DNA of 64,000 bases from Dyella sp. 2HG41-7 (GCF_021390675.1 NZ_JAJEJV010000004.1:2914001-2978000), one strand, 5' to 3'; numbered from the stretch's first letter, positions 36,771 through 48,747 are shown. Notes: a model not told the origin generated them from the sequence alone. Made by a program: numbers and translations.

Positions 36771-37487
36771 TCAGGATTCCGACTCCTGCTTTCGCCACAC
36801 GGATTGACCGCCGGCGCTTTTGTCCAGCGCATCGAGGCGTTGCAAGTGCGCGCCGGTTTCTTGCTCATTCGCGCGCAGCACGCGAGGACGACGCGCCAAT
36901 ACCACCGGCGCGATCACGGCGCGCACGCCGCTATCGGCTTTGCCTTCGAAGCCCAAATCCAGCACGACTTGACCGGACGTCATCGCCAGATAGACGTCCG
37001 CGAGCAACTGCGCGTCGATCAGGCCGCCGTGTAGATCGCGCGCTGAGTTGTCGACACCGAGACGCTTGCACAGCGCATCCAAGCTATTGCGCTGGCCTGG
37101 GTAGCGCTCGCGCGCCATCGCCAGCGTGTCCAATACGGAATTGCGATCGCGAAGCCGCCCGAACTGCTCACCGGCGCGCGCAAGTTCCGCGTCGATAAAT
37201 CCGACGTCGAACGCCGCGTTGTGAATGATCAGTTCGGCGCCATCGATGAACGCGAGAAATTCATCCACGATCTCGTGAAAGCGTGGCTTGTCGAGCAGGA
37301 ATTCATCCGCGATACCGGTGACTTCGCGCGCGCCTTCGTCGATCGCGCGATCGGGATTAAGGTACGTTTGATAGTGACGTCCGGTCAGCCGGCGCTCCAC
37401 CATCTCGACACACGCGATTTCGATCAGGCGATGCCCCTGACGAACCTCCAGACCCGTGGTTTCCGTATCGAGAACGATTTGTCTCAT
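36771..37487 (-). CDS. dnaQ: DNA polymerase III epsilon subunit
   Basis: This 238-residue DEDDh exonuclease has [11 protein letters not shown] (D7, E9), HNAAFDVGF, and [15 protein letters not shown] with the catalytic histidine and last aspartate. It is the proofreading 3'-5' exonuclease of the replicative polymerase, with a short C-terminal tail for binding the alpha subunit. Its ATG overlaps the rnhA stop by four bases. The rnhA-dnaQ pair is the same as in E. coli, though there the genes are divergent; here they are co-directional. Confidence 0.95.
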   Translation of the reverse strand: MRQIVLDTETTGLEVRQGHRLIEIACVEMVERRLTGRHYQTYLNPDRAIDEGAREVTGIADEFLLDKPRFHEIVDEFLAFIDGAELIIHNAAFDVGFIDAELARAGEQFGRLRDRNSVLDTLAMARERYPGQRNSLDALCKRLGVDNSARDLHGGLIDAQLLADVYLAMTSGQVVLDLGFEGKADSGVRAVIAPVVLARRPRVLRANEQETGAHLQRLDALDKSAGGQSVWRKQESES

Positions 37488-37927
37488 GGCGTCATCCGAA
37501 ATTGCTCTGCTTGCTCGCGCGCAGCCTGATCCACGCGTTCGTTTTCATCGTGACCGCTGTGGCCGCGCACCCATTTCCATGTCACCTGATGACGCGCGGC
37601 GGCTGCGGCCAAGCGTTCCCAAAGATCCTGATTCTTCACCGGCTTTTTGTCGGCCGTGCGCCAGCCATTTTTGATCCAGCGCGGCACCCATTCTTCGATG
37701 CCTTGCATGACATAGCGAGAATCCGTGGTCACCACGACTTGGCAAGGCCGCTTGAGTGCTTCCAGTGCGCTGATGGCAGCGAGCAGCTCCATGCGGTTGT
37801 TGGTGGTTTGCGCTTCGCCGCCGCTCAATAACCGTTCGGTGCCCTTCGCTCTCAGCAAAGCAGCCCATCCTCCCGGGCCAGGATTGCCGAGGCACGCGCC
37901 GTCGGTAAACGCTTCCACATCCGCCAC
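37484..37927 (-). CDS. rnhA: Ribonuclease HI
   Basis: This is 147 residues with catalytic acids in [35 protein letters not shown] and the late [11 protein letters not shown]. It degrades RNA in RNA-DNA hybrids. There is no suitable ATG: I place the start at a GTG (37927) 8 bases after GGAG, which matches the family's N-terminus and the usual length of about 150. An open frame to 38005 would run into the methyltransferase gene. It overlaps dnaQ by four bases. Confidence 0.93.
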   Translation of the reverse strand: MADVEAFTDGACLGNPGPGGWAALLRAKGTERLLSGGEAQTTNNRMELLAAISALEALKRPCQVVVTTDSRYVMQGIEEWVPRWIKNGWRTADKKPVKNQDLWERLAAAAARHQVTWKWVRGHSGHDENERVDQAAREQAEQFRMTP

Positions 37928-37970
37928 TCGTTCCGCTCCGTTTTCCTGATGGTGTTGTTGTCGACGATCT

Positions 37971-38717
37971 TCAGCTGACCGAGCTGCGCCGCGCGCCCGG
38001 CGCAAGGCCAGCGCCCACGCGCGCGGTCATCGGTTTAGGCCGCAGACGCGTCGGGACGCTTGCAGGGCCCTTCTTGCGCGCGACCAGCACGTAGCCGCCG
38101 CCCAGCCAGCCCGGTGAGCCGTCCAGCGCGGCCGAGGACAAGGGCAGCAACTTGCCGACCCGCTGCACCCGCTCTATCTGCACTTCGGTGCGACGAAGGC
38201 GCGCGGCGACCTCAATGGGCGATCTGGCGTGCGTCGCACTGCCCCGCGTGCGCCACAGCCACCATGGCGTCCACCCGCTCAACGGACTGACGCCCGTAAG
38301 CACGAGCACGCCGCCGGGAGCGAGCACGCGCACGATATCGGCCAGCAATCGCGGCGCCAGCTCCAGCGCGTGCCGCAGCAGGATCAGGTCGAACGTTTCG
38401 TCCAGGAACGGCAGCGGCTCATCGGCGCTGGCAGAAAGGTCACCAGCCAGTCGTCCTTCGGCGAGCCGCAGCGTCACCCACTGGCCCAAATAGGGGGGAT
38501 TCGGTGGCTCGTCGTGCGCGGCGGCCGACAACAGCAAGGCGCGGGAGCCTGAACAACGGCGCACATCGGGCATATACGCGACCGTTTCATCGGCCAGCAG
38601 ATGACGCATGGGCGCACTGGCATAGATATCGTGGGCGCGCTGTCGCATCAACCAAGGCCTGTTAAAAACGTACAGCCAGAGTTTAGCGGTTGGCCCGACA
38701 AAGACGAACCATTGCAT
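37971..38717 (-). CDS. SAM-dependent methyltransferase (YafS-like)
   Basis: This 248-residue class I methyltransferase resembles E. coli YafS in sequence and in position between gloB and rnhA. It has [38 protein letters not shown] and a long basic tail. The glycine-rich SAM motif I is weak, so activity is not certain. The N-terminal start could also be the [11 protein letters not shown] methionine at 38648. Function unknown. It is divergent from gloB across 129 bp. Confidence 0.75.
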   Translation of the reverse strand: MQWFVFVGPTAKLWLYVFNRPWLMRQRAHDIYASAPMRHLLADETVAYMPDVRRCSGSRALLLSAAAHDEPPNPPYLGQWVTLRLAEGRLAGDLSASADEPLPFLDETFDLILLRHALELAPRLLADIVRVLAPGGVLVLTGVSPLSGWTPWWLWRTRGSATHARSPIEVAARLRRTEVQIERVQRVGKLLPLSSAALDGSPGWLGGGYVLVARKKGPASVPTRLRPKPMTARVGAGLAPGARRSSVS

Positions 38718-38846
38718 AACAGCGTTCGCACAATATTTCGTTTAACGCAGAACTAACGATCATGGCTGCCGTGAGCCTTATAGTCGGCGGCCACGCGCAA
38801 GCAGGACGCCTGCGTCAGTCGATACGAAAACAGAGCGGAGTTCGCC

Positions 38847-39611
38847 TTGCACGTCGTACCGTTACCGGCGCTTGCCGACAATTACATCTGGCTTCTGCAC
38901 GATGACCACGGTCAGGCCATCGTCGTCGATCCCGGCGAATCCGCGCCGGTCGACGCAGCGATGCGCGCACGCGGCTTGAAGCTGTGCGCGATCCTGCTCA
39001 CGCATCACCACAACGATCACATCGGCGGTGCGGGCGAGTTGGCTGAAACGCACGGCGTACCGGTGTACGCACCCGACGACGCGCGAATCGCCGTCGCGAC
39101 GCATCGCGTCCATGATGGCGACACCGTTACCTTGCAACACCCCGCTGCACGATTTCGTGTAATGGCTGTACCTGGGCATACGCTGAGCCACATCGTGTAT
39201 GCAGGCGAAAGCGTATTGCTTTGTGGCGACACGCTTTTCAGCCTCGGCTGCGGGCGCTTGTTCGAAGGCACGCCCGCACAGATGCTGTCCTCGCTGCAGC
39301 GACTCGCATCGCTGCCGGGCGACACGTTGGTGTGTTGCGGTCACGAATACACGGCGGCGAACGGGCGCTTCGCGCTAACCGTGGAGCCCGATAACGTCGA
39401 GCTGAAGCGGCGTTTGGACGACGTAGCGAAACTCCGCGCAGCACAACAACCCAGCGTGCCAGCGACCCTGGCGAGCGAACTTGCCTGCAATCCTTTCTTG
39501 CGCGTAGACAGCGACAGCGTAATTCGCTGGTGTGGCGAGCACGGCGCTCAAAACGATCCGGTCGCGCGCTTTGCAGCCTTGCGCGCCGCCAAGGATGACT
39601 TTCGCGCATGA
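38847..39611 (+). CDS. gloB: Hydroxyacylglutathione hydrolase (glyoxalase II)
   Basis: This 254-residue metallo-beta-lactamase-fold enzyme has the metal motif LLTHHHNDHIGG, the AVPGHTLSHIVY histidine, LLCGDTLFSLGCGR and CCGHEYTAANGRFA. It hydrolyses S-lactoylglutathione to lactate and glutathione, completing methylglyoxal detoxification. The start codon is TTG (38847) with GCGGAG six bases before it. Its stop overlaps the mltD start by four bases. Confidence 0.95.
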   Translation: MHVVPLPALADNYIWLLHDDHGQAIVVDPGESAPVDAAMRARGLKLCAILLTHHHNDHIGGAGELAETHGVPVYAPDDARIAVATHRVHDGDTVTLQHPAARFRVMAVPGHTLSHIVYAGESVLLCGDTLFSLGCGRLFEGTPAQMLSSLQRLASLPGDTLVCCGHEYTAANGRFALTVEPDNVELKRRLDDVAKLRAAQQPSVPATLASELACNPFLRVDSDSVIRWCGEHGAQNDPVARFAALRAAKDDFRA

Positions 39612-40867
39612 AACATAGGCGTCGACTTCTTCCTATTGCGCTTGCATCGCTGCTGACCGCATGCGCAACGCCACCGATCAACAATCCGTCGAAGCCGCCC
39701 AAAGTCGCTGCGCCATCTGGCGGGTTGGAAGTTGCTCCCGCAGCTACGCCATCCGTTGTGCCTGTGCAAACGACTTCGCCGAGCGAAGCGTCGGCGCCGG
39801 TTTGGGACAAGCTGCGCGGTAGCTTTGCCATGTCCGACTGCGATGCGGATCCGCAGATCATGACGTGGGCGCGTCGCTACACGCAAAACCCCCAGCGCTT
39901 CGAAGCTCAGATGAAAGAAGCGCTGCCGCAATTGGTGTACGTGCAACAATCCGCCGAAAAATTCGGCGTCGCGGGCGAATTCGTGTTATTGCCGTGGGTG
40001 GAAAGCCAATATCGGCCCGTACCCGGGCATCGCAATTCACCGGCGGGCATGTGGCAGCTTGTGCAAAGCACGGCGCACGTGATGGGCTTGCATGTCGATC
40101 ATCGCTACGACGGCCGTCTGGACACATCCGCCTCGACGGACGGTGTCATGCGCATGCTGCGCGATTATCACAACGAGTTGCATGATTGGCGCTTGGTCGA
40201 CTACGCCTACAATCGCGGCGAGTTCGGCATCCAGCGACTCGTGCAGCAACATGGCATGCCGCCGGATGAGCCGGCTATTCCAAAGCTGCCGGTTCCCCGC
40301 ATCACGCGTGAACACCTCACCAAGTTACTGGCCATTTCGTGCGTGGTGCGCGAACCGTCGCGCTTCCATGTCGAGCTACCGAGCCTTCCCAGCGATCAGC
40401 ATTTGGAAACCGTGGAAGTCAGCCACGGCATGACGCTATCGACCGCCGCCGGTCACGCCGGCATGCAGACGGACACGCTCAAGCGTTTGAACCCGGCGCT
40501 GCAAGGCGATTTCCTCACGACCGATACGAGCACGCATCTACTGCTACCGCATCGCAATGCGGAGCTTTTTCGCAGCGCCATGCAAACATCGGACGATCAG
40601 AGCATGACGGCGAGCGAGTCGTCGGATGCGCCGTTGCCGAGCGTGTATGCGGACGATTCGGCCGATCCGCAAAACGACAACACGGCGCAGGCGAAACCGT
40701 CCCAGCATGCGCGTACGCACGTTGTTCGCTCCGGCGAGAGTCTTTGGCAGATCGCGCATCACTATTCCGTGAGTGTCAGCACGCTGGAACGTTTGAACAA
40801 TCTACGCGGCAAATCGTTGAAGCCGGGTCAAGTATTGAAGATCGATCCACCGGGCAAGTCGCGCTAA
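39608..40867 (+). CDS. mltD: Membrane-bound lytic transglycosylase MltD (LysM domains)
   Basis: This is 419 residues with a lipoprotein signal peptide and lipobox LLTAC (lipidated C19). The SLT domain contains FVLLPWVESQYRPVPGHRNSPAGMWQLV, where the glutamate of VESQY is the catalytic acid, and VDYAYNRGEFGI. One LysM-like region near residue 270-315 is degenerate; the second (THVVRSGESLWQIAHHYSVSVSTLERLNN) is typical. It cleaves peptidoglycan to anhydromuropeptides. Overlap with gloB (ATGA) mirrors the E. coli mltD/gloB neighbourhood. A terminator follows at 40899. Confidence 0.93.
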   Translation: MKHRRRLLPIALASLLTACATPPINNPSKPPKVAAPSGGLEVAPAATPSVVPVQTTSPSEASAPVWDKLRGSFAMSDCDADPQIMTWARRYTQNPQRFEAQMKEALPQLVYVQQSAEKFGVAGEFVLLPWVESQYRPVPGHRNSPAGMWQLVQSTAHVMGLHVDHRYDGRLDTSASTDGVMRMLRDYHNELHDWRLVDYAYNRGEFGIQRLVQQHGMPPDEPAIPKLPVPRITREHLTKLLAISCVVREPSRFHVELPSLPSDQHLETVEVSHGMTLSTAAGHAGMQTDTLKRLNPALQGDFLTTDTSTHLLLPHRNAELFRSAMQTSDDQSMTASESSDAPLPSVYADDSADPQNDNTAQAKPSQHARTHVVRSGESLWQIAHHYSVSVSTLERLNNLRGKSLKPGQVLKIDPPGKSR

Positions 40868-40898
40868 CGTTCGCATTGTCCGCGCAGGTCATCACCCA

Positions 40899-40931
40899 TA
40901 AAAAAAGCGGCTCTTAGAGCCGCTTTTTTTG
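40899..40931. terminator. Bidirectional rho-independent terminator
   Basis: Stem AAAAAAAGCGGCTC / GAGCCGCTTTTTTT with loop TTA, between the convergent mltD (+) and ppiD (-). Confidence 0.88.
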
Positions 40932-40949
40932 AGTCAAAGATCGCCGCGA

Positions 40950-42872
40950 TTACATACGATCCTTGGCGATTTCAACCTTGGTTCCGGCCTTCAGCATGTC
41001 GATGAAACCCTGGGTTTCCACGCCGCCGTAGGCTTGCATCATCTGGCGATAGAGCTGCTGACGATCATCCGCCGTCATCTTGGAAAGATCGCCGCCCTGG
41101 ACCTTGTCGACCGCCAGCACGGCGTAGGTGCCATGGTCCAACTCCACGTCGGCAAACTGCGACTTTCCATCCGCAGCCGGATGCGGCGTCTTGAACGCTT
41201 GCATCAACACGGGTTGCGGCACGTTCTGCTGAACGCGCTGTACCTGATTCACCGTCTGCAAATCGGCGTGTTCCGCTTTGGCGACCTCAACGAGGTCTTC
41301 GCCCTTGCTCAAACGCTGCACCAGCACATCGGCCTTCTGATGCGCCGCTTCGGCGATACGCTCGTCGAGCAGCTTCTGCACGATCGCGTCATGCACTTCC
41401 GCAATCGGCTTAGGTGACGCCGGCACGTGCTTGTCCACGCGCGCGATGATCGAATCGGTCTTGCCCAGATTGATCAAGGCGGAATTGTTGCCTGCCGTCA
41501 GCACGTCATTGGAGAACGCGGCGGCGATGACTTTGGGGTTGGCAAGGATGGGATTTGCAGCAGCGTCTTGCGCGCCTGCACGGCTAAATAGCGGCGTTTC
41601 TTTAACCTGCAGCTTCAATGCTTGCGCAGCCGGATCAAGCGAGCCCGGATTCTGCGACGTGAGATCGGTCATCTTGCCAGCCGCTTCGTTGTACACACGG
41701 TCGCTGTCGGAAGACGTCGCTTCCTTTAGAAGCTGATCGCGCACTTCGGCGAACGACTTGGTCTGGCCGCTGCGCACGTCGCGCAGGAAGATGATGTGAT
41801 AGCCCTCATCGGACAACACCGGCTTGGAGATCTGCCCTTTCTGCATGGAGAACATGGCCGAATCGAACGCCGCGTTCGTCACGCCCTTCTGCAGCCAGCC
41901 CAGATCGCCGCCTTGCAGCTTCGAACCCAAGTCGTCCGAATCCTGCTGCGCCAGCTTGGCGAAGTTGGCCGCGTTTGCTTCGGAGGCGATCTTGTCTGCC
42001 TTGTCCAGCGCTGCTTTCTGCTGCGCCGGCGTGGCGTTCTTGGGCACATTCACCAGGATGTGCGAAACCTCGCGCTCTTCCGGCATGCCGAAGCGCGAGA
42101 GCTCGGACTGGTAGCGCTTCTGCAGATCTTCATCGGTCGGCTGCGCTTCCGGTTTCAGGTCCGCGCCGTTCACTTCGATGTATTTCAGCGACACCTGCTC
42201 CGCATTCATGAAATCGGACTGGTGCGCTTTGTAGTAATCCTGCACCTGTGCATCCGTAACCTGACTGTCCGAGGGGGTCGGGCGCGGCAGCACGAAATAG
42301 CGGATATCACGACGCTGAAGCTTGACGTCCAAATAGCGATCAATCTCGACGGGCGTCACGATGGTGCTGCCGCTGATAGCGTCGGGCAGCAATTGGCTTT
42401 CCAGCGACGTGCCCACACTTTGCTGGTACATGTCCGGCGTCATGCCGGAGGATGCCAACTGCGCACGGTACATGTCCGCGTTGAATTTGCCGTCGACCTG
42501 GAACATGGGATTTGAGGCGATGGCGTCGCGCAATGCCTGATTCGAAACGCGCATGCCGAGGTCTTCGTTAGCTTGCAGCAACAGTTGCTGACCGATCAGC
42601 TCGTCGAGGATCTGCTGCTTGAATTCTGGTTTTTCGAACACGCTCGGATCGAATTGATCGCCCAGCTGCGCACGCTGCTGCTGACGAATGCGATTGATGG
42701 TGTCCTGAAATTTCTGTTGATCGACTTCGCGCTTGCCGACCTTCGCGACGAAGGTTTCGATGTGCGAGCTGAAGTAGCCTTCAATGCCGAAGAAAGACAT
42801 CGCAAAAACGGCTACGCCCAGCACCACAATGGCTGGCCATCCATGCATTTTGTCGCGTAGTGACTGCAACAT
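40950..42872 (-). CDS. ppiD: Periplasmic chaperone/isomerase PpiD (SurA N-terminal type)
   Basis: This is 640 residues: an N-terminal membrane anchor (WPAIVVLGVAVFAMSFFGI), a SurA-like chaperone region (residues about 35-190), a PpiC parvulin domain (about 260-355, EREVSHILVNV to LPVLSDEGYHIIFLRDV) and a second long helical region. It folds newly exported proteins at the SecYEG exit. The position after hupB and tRNAs is the usual gammaproteobacterial arrangement of lon-hupB-ppiD. Confidence 0.93.
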   Translation of the reverse strand: MLQSLRDKMHGWPAIVVLGVAVFAMSFFGIEGYFSSHIETFVAKVGKREVDQQKFQDTINRIRQQQRAQLGDQFDPSVFEKPEFKQQILDELIGQQLLLQANEDLGMRVSNQALRDAIASNPMFQVDGKFNADMYRAQLASSGMTPDMYQQSVGTSLESQLLPDAISGSTIVTPVEIDRYLDVKLQRRDIRYFVLPRPTPSDSQVTDAQVQDYYKAHQSDFMNAEQVSLKYIEVNGADLKPEAQPTDEDLQKRYQSELSRFGMPEEREVSHILVNVPKNATPAQQKAALDKADKIASEANAANFAKLAQQDSDDLGSKLQGGDLGWLQKGVTNAAFDSAMFSMQKGQISKPVLSDEGYHIIFLRDVRSGQTKSFAEVRDQLLKEATSSDSDRVYNEAAGKMTDLTSQNPGSLDPAAQALKLQVKETPLFSRAGAQDAAANPILANPKVIAAAFSNDVLTAGNNSALINLGKTDSIIARVDKHVPASPKPIAEVHDAIVQKLLDERIAEAAHQKADVLVQRLSKGEDLVEVAKAEHADLQTVNQVQRVQQNVPQPVLMQAFKTPHPAADGKSQFADVELDHGTYAVLAVDKVQGGDLSKMTADDRQQLYRQMMQAYGGVETQGFIDMLKAGTKVEIAKDRM

Positions 42873-42922
42873 TGGCTTTTCTCGCGATGTCGTTGGCGCG
42901 TTACCGCGCGTTACCTAAACAA

Positions 42923-42947
42923 CAAGGGCGCCACGCGGGCGCCCTTG
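42923..42947 (-). terminator. Terminator of the hupB/tRNA-Val/tRNA-Asp transcript
   Basis: A 10-bp stem CAAGGGCGCC / GGCGCCCTTG with a five-base loop, 8 bases past the tRNA-Asp 3' end. The following tract (TTGTTTAGG) is only moderately T-rich. Confidence 0.5.
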
Positions 42948-42954
42948 CAAACCG

Positions 42955-43031
42955 TGGCGGAGCGGACGGGACTCGAACCCGCGACCTCCGGCGTGACAGG
43001 CCAGCATTCTAACCGACTGAACTACCGCTCC
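42955..43031 (-). tRNA. tRNA-Asp (GTC), copy 2
   Basis: 77 bases with encoded CCA, identical to the plus-strand copy at 30611-30687 but opposite in orientation. Confidence 0.97.
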
Positions 43032-43037
43032 ACATTC

Positions 43038-43112
43038 TGGTGGGTGCTGTAGGGATCGAACCTACGACCCTCGCCTTGTAAGGGCGACGCTCTACCGCTG
43101 AGCTAAGCACCC
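43038..43112 (-). tRNA. tRNA-Val (TAC)
   Basis: 75 bases with encoded CCA. Acceptor GGGTGCT / AGCACCC; anticodon loop CTTACAA. Between hupB and tRNA-Asp, probably one transcript. Confidence 0.96.
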
Positions 43113-43129
43113 AGACCCTAGCGGGCCGC

Positions 43130-43402
43130 TTAGTTTAGGGCGTCCTTGAGCGTCTTACCAGCCTTGAAGGCCGGGACCTTGGAGGCCGCGATCTTGATCT
43201 CTTCGTTCGTACGGGGATTGCGGCCGGTACGGGCGGCGCGGCTGCGCACGGTGAAGGTACCAAAGCCGACGACCGACACGTCGTCGCCGTTTTTCAGCGC
43301 TTTTTGCACGGTTTCGAAGAACGCCTCAAGCGCACGGCCTGCATCTGCCTTGGTGAGTTCGGCTTGTTCGGCGACGGCATTGATCAGATCGGTTTTATTC
43401 AT
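43130..43402 (-). CDS. hupB: DNA-binding protein HU-beta
   Basis: This 90-residue HU/IHF-family protein begins [22 protein letters not shown]. It has the [20 protein letters not shown] arm region that inserts in the minor groove, and ends [12 protein letters not shown]. It is a nucleoid architectural protein. AAGGGAG precedes the ATG. The lon-hupB-tRNA-ppiD order is conserved in gammaproteobacteria. Confidence 0.96.
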   Translation of the reverse strand: MNKTDLINAVAEQAELTKADAGRALEAFFETVQKALKNGDDVSVVGFGTFTVRSRAARTGRNPRTNEEIKIAASKVPAFKAGKTLKDALN

Positions 43403-43731
43403 TGAGTTACTCCCTTAAACAGATATTCGGCCCGCGGATAGGTTGGGGACGGGACAACGCGAGAAAGGATCATGGATGGATGAGAGGCGTCGGCACGCGA
43501 TCCCGCATCGCTGTGCATCGGCTGAGGCCTCAGGATGACGGTGAGCCTTTATACCAGCGCCCCCCGGGGTCCGCAATACAAGTGATACCAACGCATTGCG
43601 GAAGTTCAACCGCGCATTTTGCATACCGTTAGATACGTCCTGTAACAACGATTTGGTTATGCGTGGCCTACATGAAATAGGCGACACGTCAAACGTGTCG
43701 CCTATCGCAAACCACCGATGTAACGATGCAG
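43403..43731. other. lon-hupB intergenic region
   Basis: A 329-bp gap between the lon stop and the hupB start. It holds the lon terminator-like hairpin (43677-43705) and must contain the hupB promoter; I found no convincing -35/-10 pair. No credible gene is seen on either strand. Confidence 0.6.
43677..43705 (-). terminator. Hairpin after lon
   Basis: A 13-bp perfect stem ATAGGCGACACGT / ACGTGTCGCCTAT with a three-base loop, followed on the minus strand by TTTCAT. It lies 27 bases past the lon stop; the T-tract is short. Confidence 0.6.
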
Positions 43732-46245
43732 TTAGTGCGTGCGTGTCGGTGTTTCGGCACTGTCGTCGTGCGGACCGCCCTCGCTCGCACTACCCGATGC
43801 CGCGGCGCCCTCGCCTGCTTCCTTTGCCGGCAGCGGTTGCAGCGGACGTTCCAATGCGATGTCGAGCACTTCGTCGATCCAACGCACCGGATGGATGTCG
43901 AGCGAACCGGTGATGTTTTCCGGAATGTCCGCAAGATCCTTGCGGTTCTCATCCGGAATGATCACGGTGGTGATACCGCCGCGATGCGCCGCGAGCAGTT
44001 TCTCTTTCAATCCGCCGATCGGAAGCACGCGGCCACGCAGCGTAATTTCGCCGGTCATCGCCACTTCGGAACGCACCGGCACCTTCGTCAAGGCCGACAC
44101 CAACGCCGTGCACATCGCAATACCCGCGCTCGGGCCGTCCTTCGGCGTAGCGCCTTCCGGTACGTGGATATGCAAGTCGTATTTCTCGTGGAAATCCGGA
44201 TCGATACCGAGTTGGCTGGCACGCGCACGCACCACCGACAACGCAGCTTGGATCGATTCCTTCATCACGTCGCCGAGTTGTCCGGTATGCACCTGACGTC
44301 CCTTACCGGGAACGATCGAGGCTTCGATGCTGAGCAAATCGCCACCGACCTGCGTCCACGCAAGACCCGTCACCAGGCCGACTTCGTTCTGCAGTTCTTT
44401 GCGACCGAAATCGAAGCGGCGCACGCCAAGGAATTTCTCGAGATTCTCGGACGTGACACGCACCATATCCGGTGCCGCCGGCTTCGACTTTTTCTTCGTC
44501 TCTGCTTTGGCGGCTTGCGCGTTCTTCTTGCTCTCGCCCAGCGTCAACTGCTTGACCACTTTGCGGCAGATCTTGGAAATCTCGCGCTCCAGATTACGCA
44601 CGCCCGATTCGCGCGTGTAGTAACGCACGATGTCGCGTACAGCTTCTTCATCGACCGACACTTCTTCGGACTTCAAACCGTTTGCCTTGATTTGCTTCGG
44701 CAGCAGGTACTTTTGCGCAATCGCGAGCTTCTCATCCTCGGTGTAACCGGGGATGCGAATAACTTCCATACGATCCAGCAACGGACCCGGAATATTCAGC
44801 GAGTTCGCCGTCGCGATCCACATCACTTCGGAAAGATCGAGATCGACTTCCAGATAGTGATCGTTGAACGTGTGGTTCTGTTCCGGATCGAGCACTTCCA
44901 ACAACGCGGACGACGGATCGCCGCGGAAGTCCATCGACATTTTGTCGATTTCGTCCAGCACGAACAGCGGATTCTTCGATCCGACCTTATTCATGTTCTG
45001 CACGATGCGACCCGGCATCGAACCGATGTAGGTACGACGATGACCGCGAATTTCCGCTTCGTCGCGCACGCCGCCTAGGCTCATGCGAACGAATTTGCGG
45101 TTGGTCGCCTTGGCGATCGATTGACCGAGCGACGTCTTGCCCACACCAGGCGGACCCACTAGGCACAGGATGGGGCCTTTCATGGTGCTCACGCGCTGCT
45201 GCACGGCCAAGTATTCGAGGATGCGCTCTTTGACTTTCTCCAGACCGAAGTGATCGGCATCGAGCACTTCTTGGGCGAGCGCGAGATCCTTGCGGACCTT
45301 GCTGCGCTTTTTCCACGGCACGCCGATCAGCCAGTCGAGATAGTTGCGCACGACCGTCGCTTCCGCGGACATCGGCGACATCTGACGGAGCTTGCCGAAT
45401 TCCTGGCGCGCCTTGGCGAGCACCGGCTTGGGCATGCCCGAATCTTCGATTTTCTTCTGCAGCTCTTCGAGCTCGTTCGGGTTGTCTTCGCCCTCGCCCA
45501 GTTCCTTCTGGATCGCCTTCATCTGCTCGTTGAGGTAGTACTCGCGCTGGCTCTTTTCCATCTGCGACTTCACGCGGCCGCGGATGCGCTTTTCCACCTG
45601 CTGCAAATCGATCTCGCCATCAACGAGCCCGATGAGCAATTCGAGACGCTGCGCGACGTCGGCGGTTTCGAGCACTTTCTGTTTATCGGCCATGCGCACG
45701 GAAAGGTGCGCAGCGATGGAGTCCGCAAGACGCGACGGATCGTCGATGCCCGACAACGTCGCCAACACCTCCGGCGGCAGCTTGCGGCTCTGCTTCACCA
45801 ATTGTTCGAACAACGAAACGAGCGTGCGCGACACCACATCGAGCTCGCGCTCTTTGACGTTGTACACGGGCTCGATGACGCGCGAGCGCGCCGTGAGCAT
45901 GCCTGCGTCATCGTTGTATTCCTCGATCGAGACGCGCGATTGACCTTCGACGAGCACTTTCACCGTGCCGTCCGGCAACTTCAACAATTGCAGCACACCG
46001 GCAAGCGTGCCGATTTCATGAAGGTCTTTGATTTCCGGATCGTCGATATCCGGACTCTTTTGCGCGACCAGTAGAATTTGCCGTTCGCCTTCCATCGCAC
46101 GCTCGAGCGCGCGCATGGATTTGTCGCGCCCGACGAACAACGGAATCACCATGTGCGGGTACACGACTACATCACGCAGCGGAAGCACCGGTAGTGCGTC
46201 CAGCGTGGCACCAGAAGCGATAGGAGTTGCGGCACTTTTTGCCAT
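43732..46245 (-). CDS. lon: ATP-dependent protease Lon
   Basis: This 837-residue protein has the N-terminal substrate-binding domain ([21 protein letters not shown]), AAA+ Walker [12 protein letters not shown], Walker [11 protein letters not shown], and the Ser-Lys protease with [11 protein letters not shown] and [14 protein letters not shown]. It degrades damaged and short-lived regulatory proteins in the cytoplasm. The conserved start is [11 protein letters not shown] at 46245, though the frame continues to 46332. An acidic-basic insert (residues about 570-600, [20 protein letters not shown]) sits before the protease domain. It lies downstream of clpX. Confidence 0.97.
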   Translation of the reverse strand: MAKSAATPIASGATLDALPVLPLRDVVVYPHMVIPLFVGRDKSMRALERAMEGERQILLVAQKSPDIDDPEIKDLHEIGTLAGVLQLLKLPDGTVKVLVEGQSRVSIEEYNDDAGMLTARSRVIEPVYNVKERELDVVSRTLVSLFEQLVKQSRKLPPEVLATLSGIDDPSRLADSIAAHLSVRMADKQKVLETADVAQRLELLIGLVDGEIDLQQVEKRIRGRVKSQMEKSQREYYLNEQMKAIQKELGEGEDNPNELEELQKKIEDSGMPKPVLAKARQEFGKLRQMSPMSAEATVVRNYLDWLIGVPWKKRSKVRKDLALAQEVLDADHFGLEKVKERILEYLAVQQRVSTMKGPILCLVGPPGVGKTSLGQSIAKATNRKFVRMSLGGVRDEAEIRGHRRTYIGSMPGRIVQNMNKVGSKNPLFVLDEIDKMSMDFRGDPSSALLEVLDPEQNHTFNDHYLEVDLDLSEVMWIATANSLNIPGPLLDRMEVIRIPGYTEDEKLAIAQKYLLPKQIKANGLKSEEVSVDEEAVRDIVRYYTRESGVRNLEREISKICRKVVKQLTLGESKKNAQAAKAETKKKSKPAAPDMVRVTSENLEKFLGVRRFDFGRKELQNEVGLVTGLAWTQVGGDLLSIEASIVPGKGRQVHTGQLGDVMKESIQAALSVVRARASQLGIDPDFHEKYDLHIHVPEGATPKDGPSAGIAMCTALVSALTKVPVRSEVAMTGEITLRGRVLPIGGLKEKLLAAHRGGITTVIIPDENRKDLADIPENITGSLDIHPVRWIDEVLDIALERPLQPLPAKEAGEGAAASGSASEGGPHDDSAETPTRTH

Positions 46246-46456
46246 CGCAGGGAGTCTCTCGCGGAAAAGAATGAAAACCCTCGAACCGTCGTCCTGACTG
46301 TTCTTCGGAGTCAGCGTGCCTGGTACACACACCCAGGCGCGCGGCGCTTCCTAGTACCGCTACCGCTGACGACCCCGACACTGCGCCGTGGCCATTAAGT
46401 CGTCAAGTGGAGGCGATGTGAGCCGCACACAAGTACCGGCCCGGGAACACAAAATA

Positions 46457-46489
46457 ATACGGCCCCGGTGGAGTCCACCGAGGCCGTAT
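46457..46489 (-). terminator. Terminator after clpX
   Basis: Stem ATACGGCCTCGGTGG / CCACCGGGGCCGTAT (one mismatch) followed on the minus strand by TATTTT. It separates clpX from lon, which should have its own promoter in 46246-46456. Confidence 0.7.
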
Positions 46490-46506
46490 GAACAGCGTCA
46501 AAACAA

Positions 46507-47808
<1,302 letters not shown>

Positions 47809-47856
47809 TCGTTTGATCCTGCTGGAAAAACCCGGTTACGGGTCGAGAATAGCACA

Positions 47857-47888
47857 GGGTCCCGAGTCCGCACCCGGACGCGGGACCC
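47857..47888 (-). terminator. Hairpin between clpP and clpX
   Basis: GGGTCCCG + GTCCG pairs with CGGAC + CGGGACCC with one mismatch and a four-base loop. It lacks a strong T-run, so it may be an attenuator or a processing/stability hairpin that lets clpP exceed clpX. Confidence 0.5.
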
Positions 47889-47915
47889 CATTTATGCGTA
47901 AGAAATCGGCTGAAA

Positions 47916-48545
47916 TCAGGCCGACTTAACCGTTTCTACCGCGCGGCGGTCGAGAACGGCATCGATCAGGCCGTATTCTTTGGCCTGATCCGCGCTCATG
48001 AAGCGGTCGCGCTCCATATCGCGCTCGATCTTATCCAGGGGCTGGCCGGTGTGCTGAACGTAAATGTCGTTCAGGCGGCGGCGCAGGTACAGGATTTCCT
48101 GGGCCTGGATTTCGATATCGGTGGCCTGCCCGCGAGCGCCACCCGAAGGCTGGTGGATCATGACGCGCGAATTGGGTAGCGAGTAACGCTTGCCTTTCGC
48201 GCCAGCCATCAGCAGCAGCGACGCGGCGCTGCAAGCCTGACCCACGCACATGGTGCTGATGTCGGGCTTCACGAATTGCATGGTGTCGTAGATGGCCAAA
48301 CCGGCCGTCACGGCGCCGCCGGGACTGTTGATGTAGAGATGGATGTCCTTGTCGGGATTTTCCGACTCGAGAAACAGCATCTGCGCAACCAGCAGATTGG
48401 CGACCTGATCGTTCACTTCACCGACCAGAAAGATCACGCGCTCTTTGAGCAGGCGTGAATAGATGTCATACGAACGCTCGCCGCGAGCGGTCTGCTCGAC
48501 AACGATCGGCACCAGGTTGAGGTTCTGGATCGGGTCCATGGCCAT
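47916..48545 (-). CDS. clpP: ATP-dependent Clp protease proteolytic subunit ClpP
   Basis: This 209-residue protein has the catalytic serine S106 in [11 protein letters not shown], the histidine H131 in VMIHQPSGG and the aspartate of ERDMERDRF. It forms the tetradecameric barrel used by ClpX and ClpA. GGAGAG lies about 10 bases before the first ATG (48545), which favours it over the ATG two codons later. It lies between tig and clpX. Confidence 0.97.
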   Translation of the reverse strand: MAMDPIQNLNLVPIVVEQTARGERSYDIYSRLLKERVIFLVGEVNDQVANLLVAQMLFLESENPDKDIHLYINSPGGAVTAGLAIYDTMQFVKPDISTMCVGQACSAASLLLMAGAKGKRYSLPNSRVMIHQPSGGARGQATDIEIQAQEILYLRRRLNDIYVQHTGQPLDKIERDMERDRFMSADQAKEYGLIDAVLDRRAVETVKSA

Positions 48546-48688
48546 GCGTGCAACTCTCCGGGTGTGGGGACTGAAAATCGATTCGTATGAGCAGGGTCAG
48601 ACTAGCAGGTTGAGAAAACGCCTCGCTAGCGCAAGCCGACCATGGCCTGCCGCGAACTCTTCACAATGCGTGCGAATTCGCTAAACCC

Positions 48689-48747
48689 AAGTTCGAACGA
48701 ATGTCGAACTTAGCGCATCGAGGAAATGTGTAAACACATTCCCTCGA
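48689..48747. other. Two consecutive hairpins between tig and clpP
   Basis: AAGTTCGA / TCGAACTT (48689-48711), flanked by GCTAA and TTAGC, and then TCGAGGAAATGTGT / ACACATTCCCTCGA (48718-48747, one mismatch, two-base loop). They lie in the 234-bp gap; neither has a T-run. A role in mRNA stability or partial termination is possible. Confidence 0.5.
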
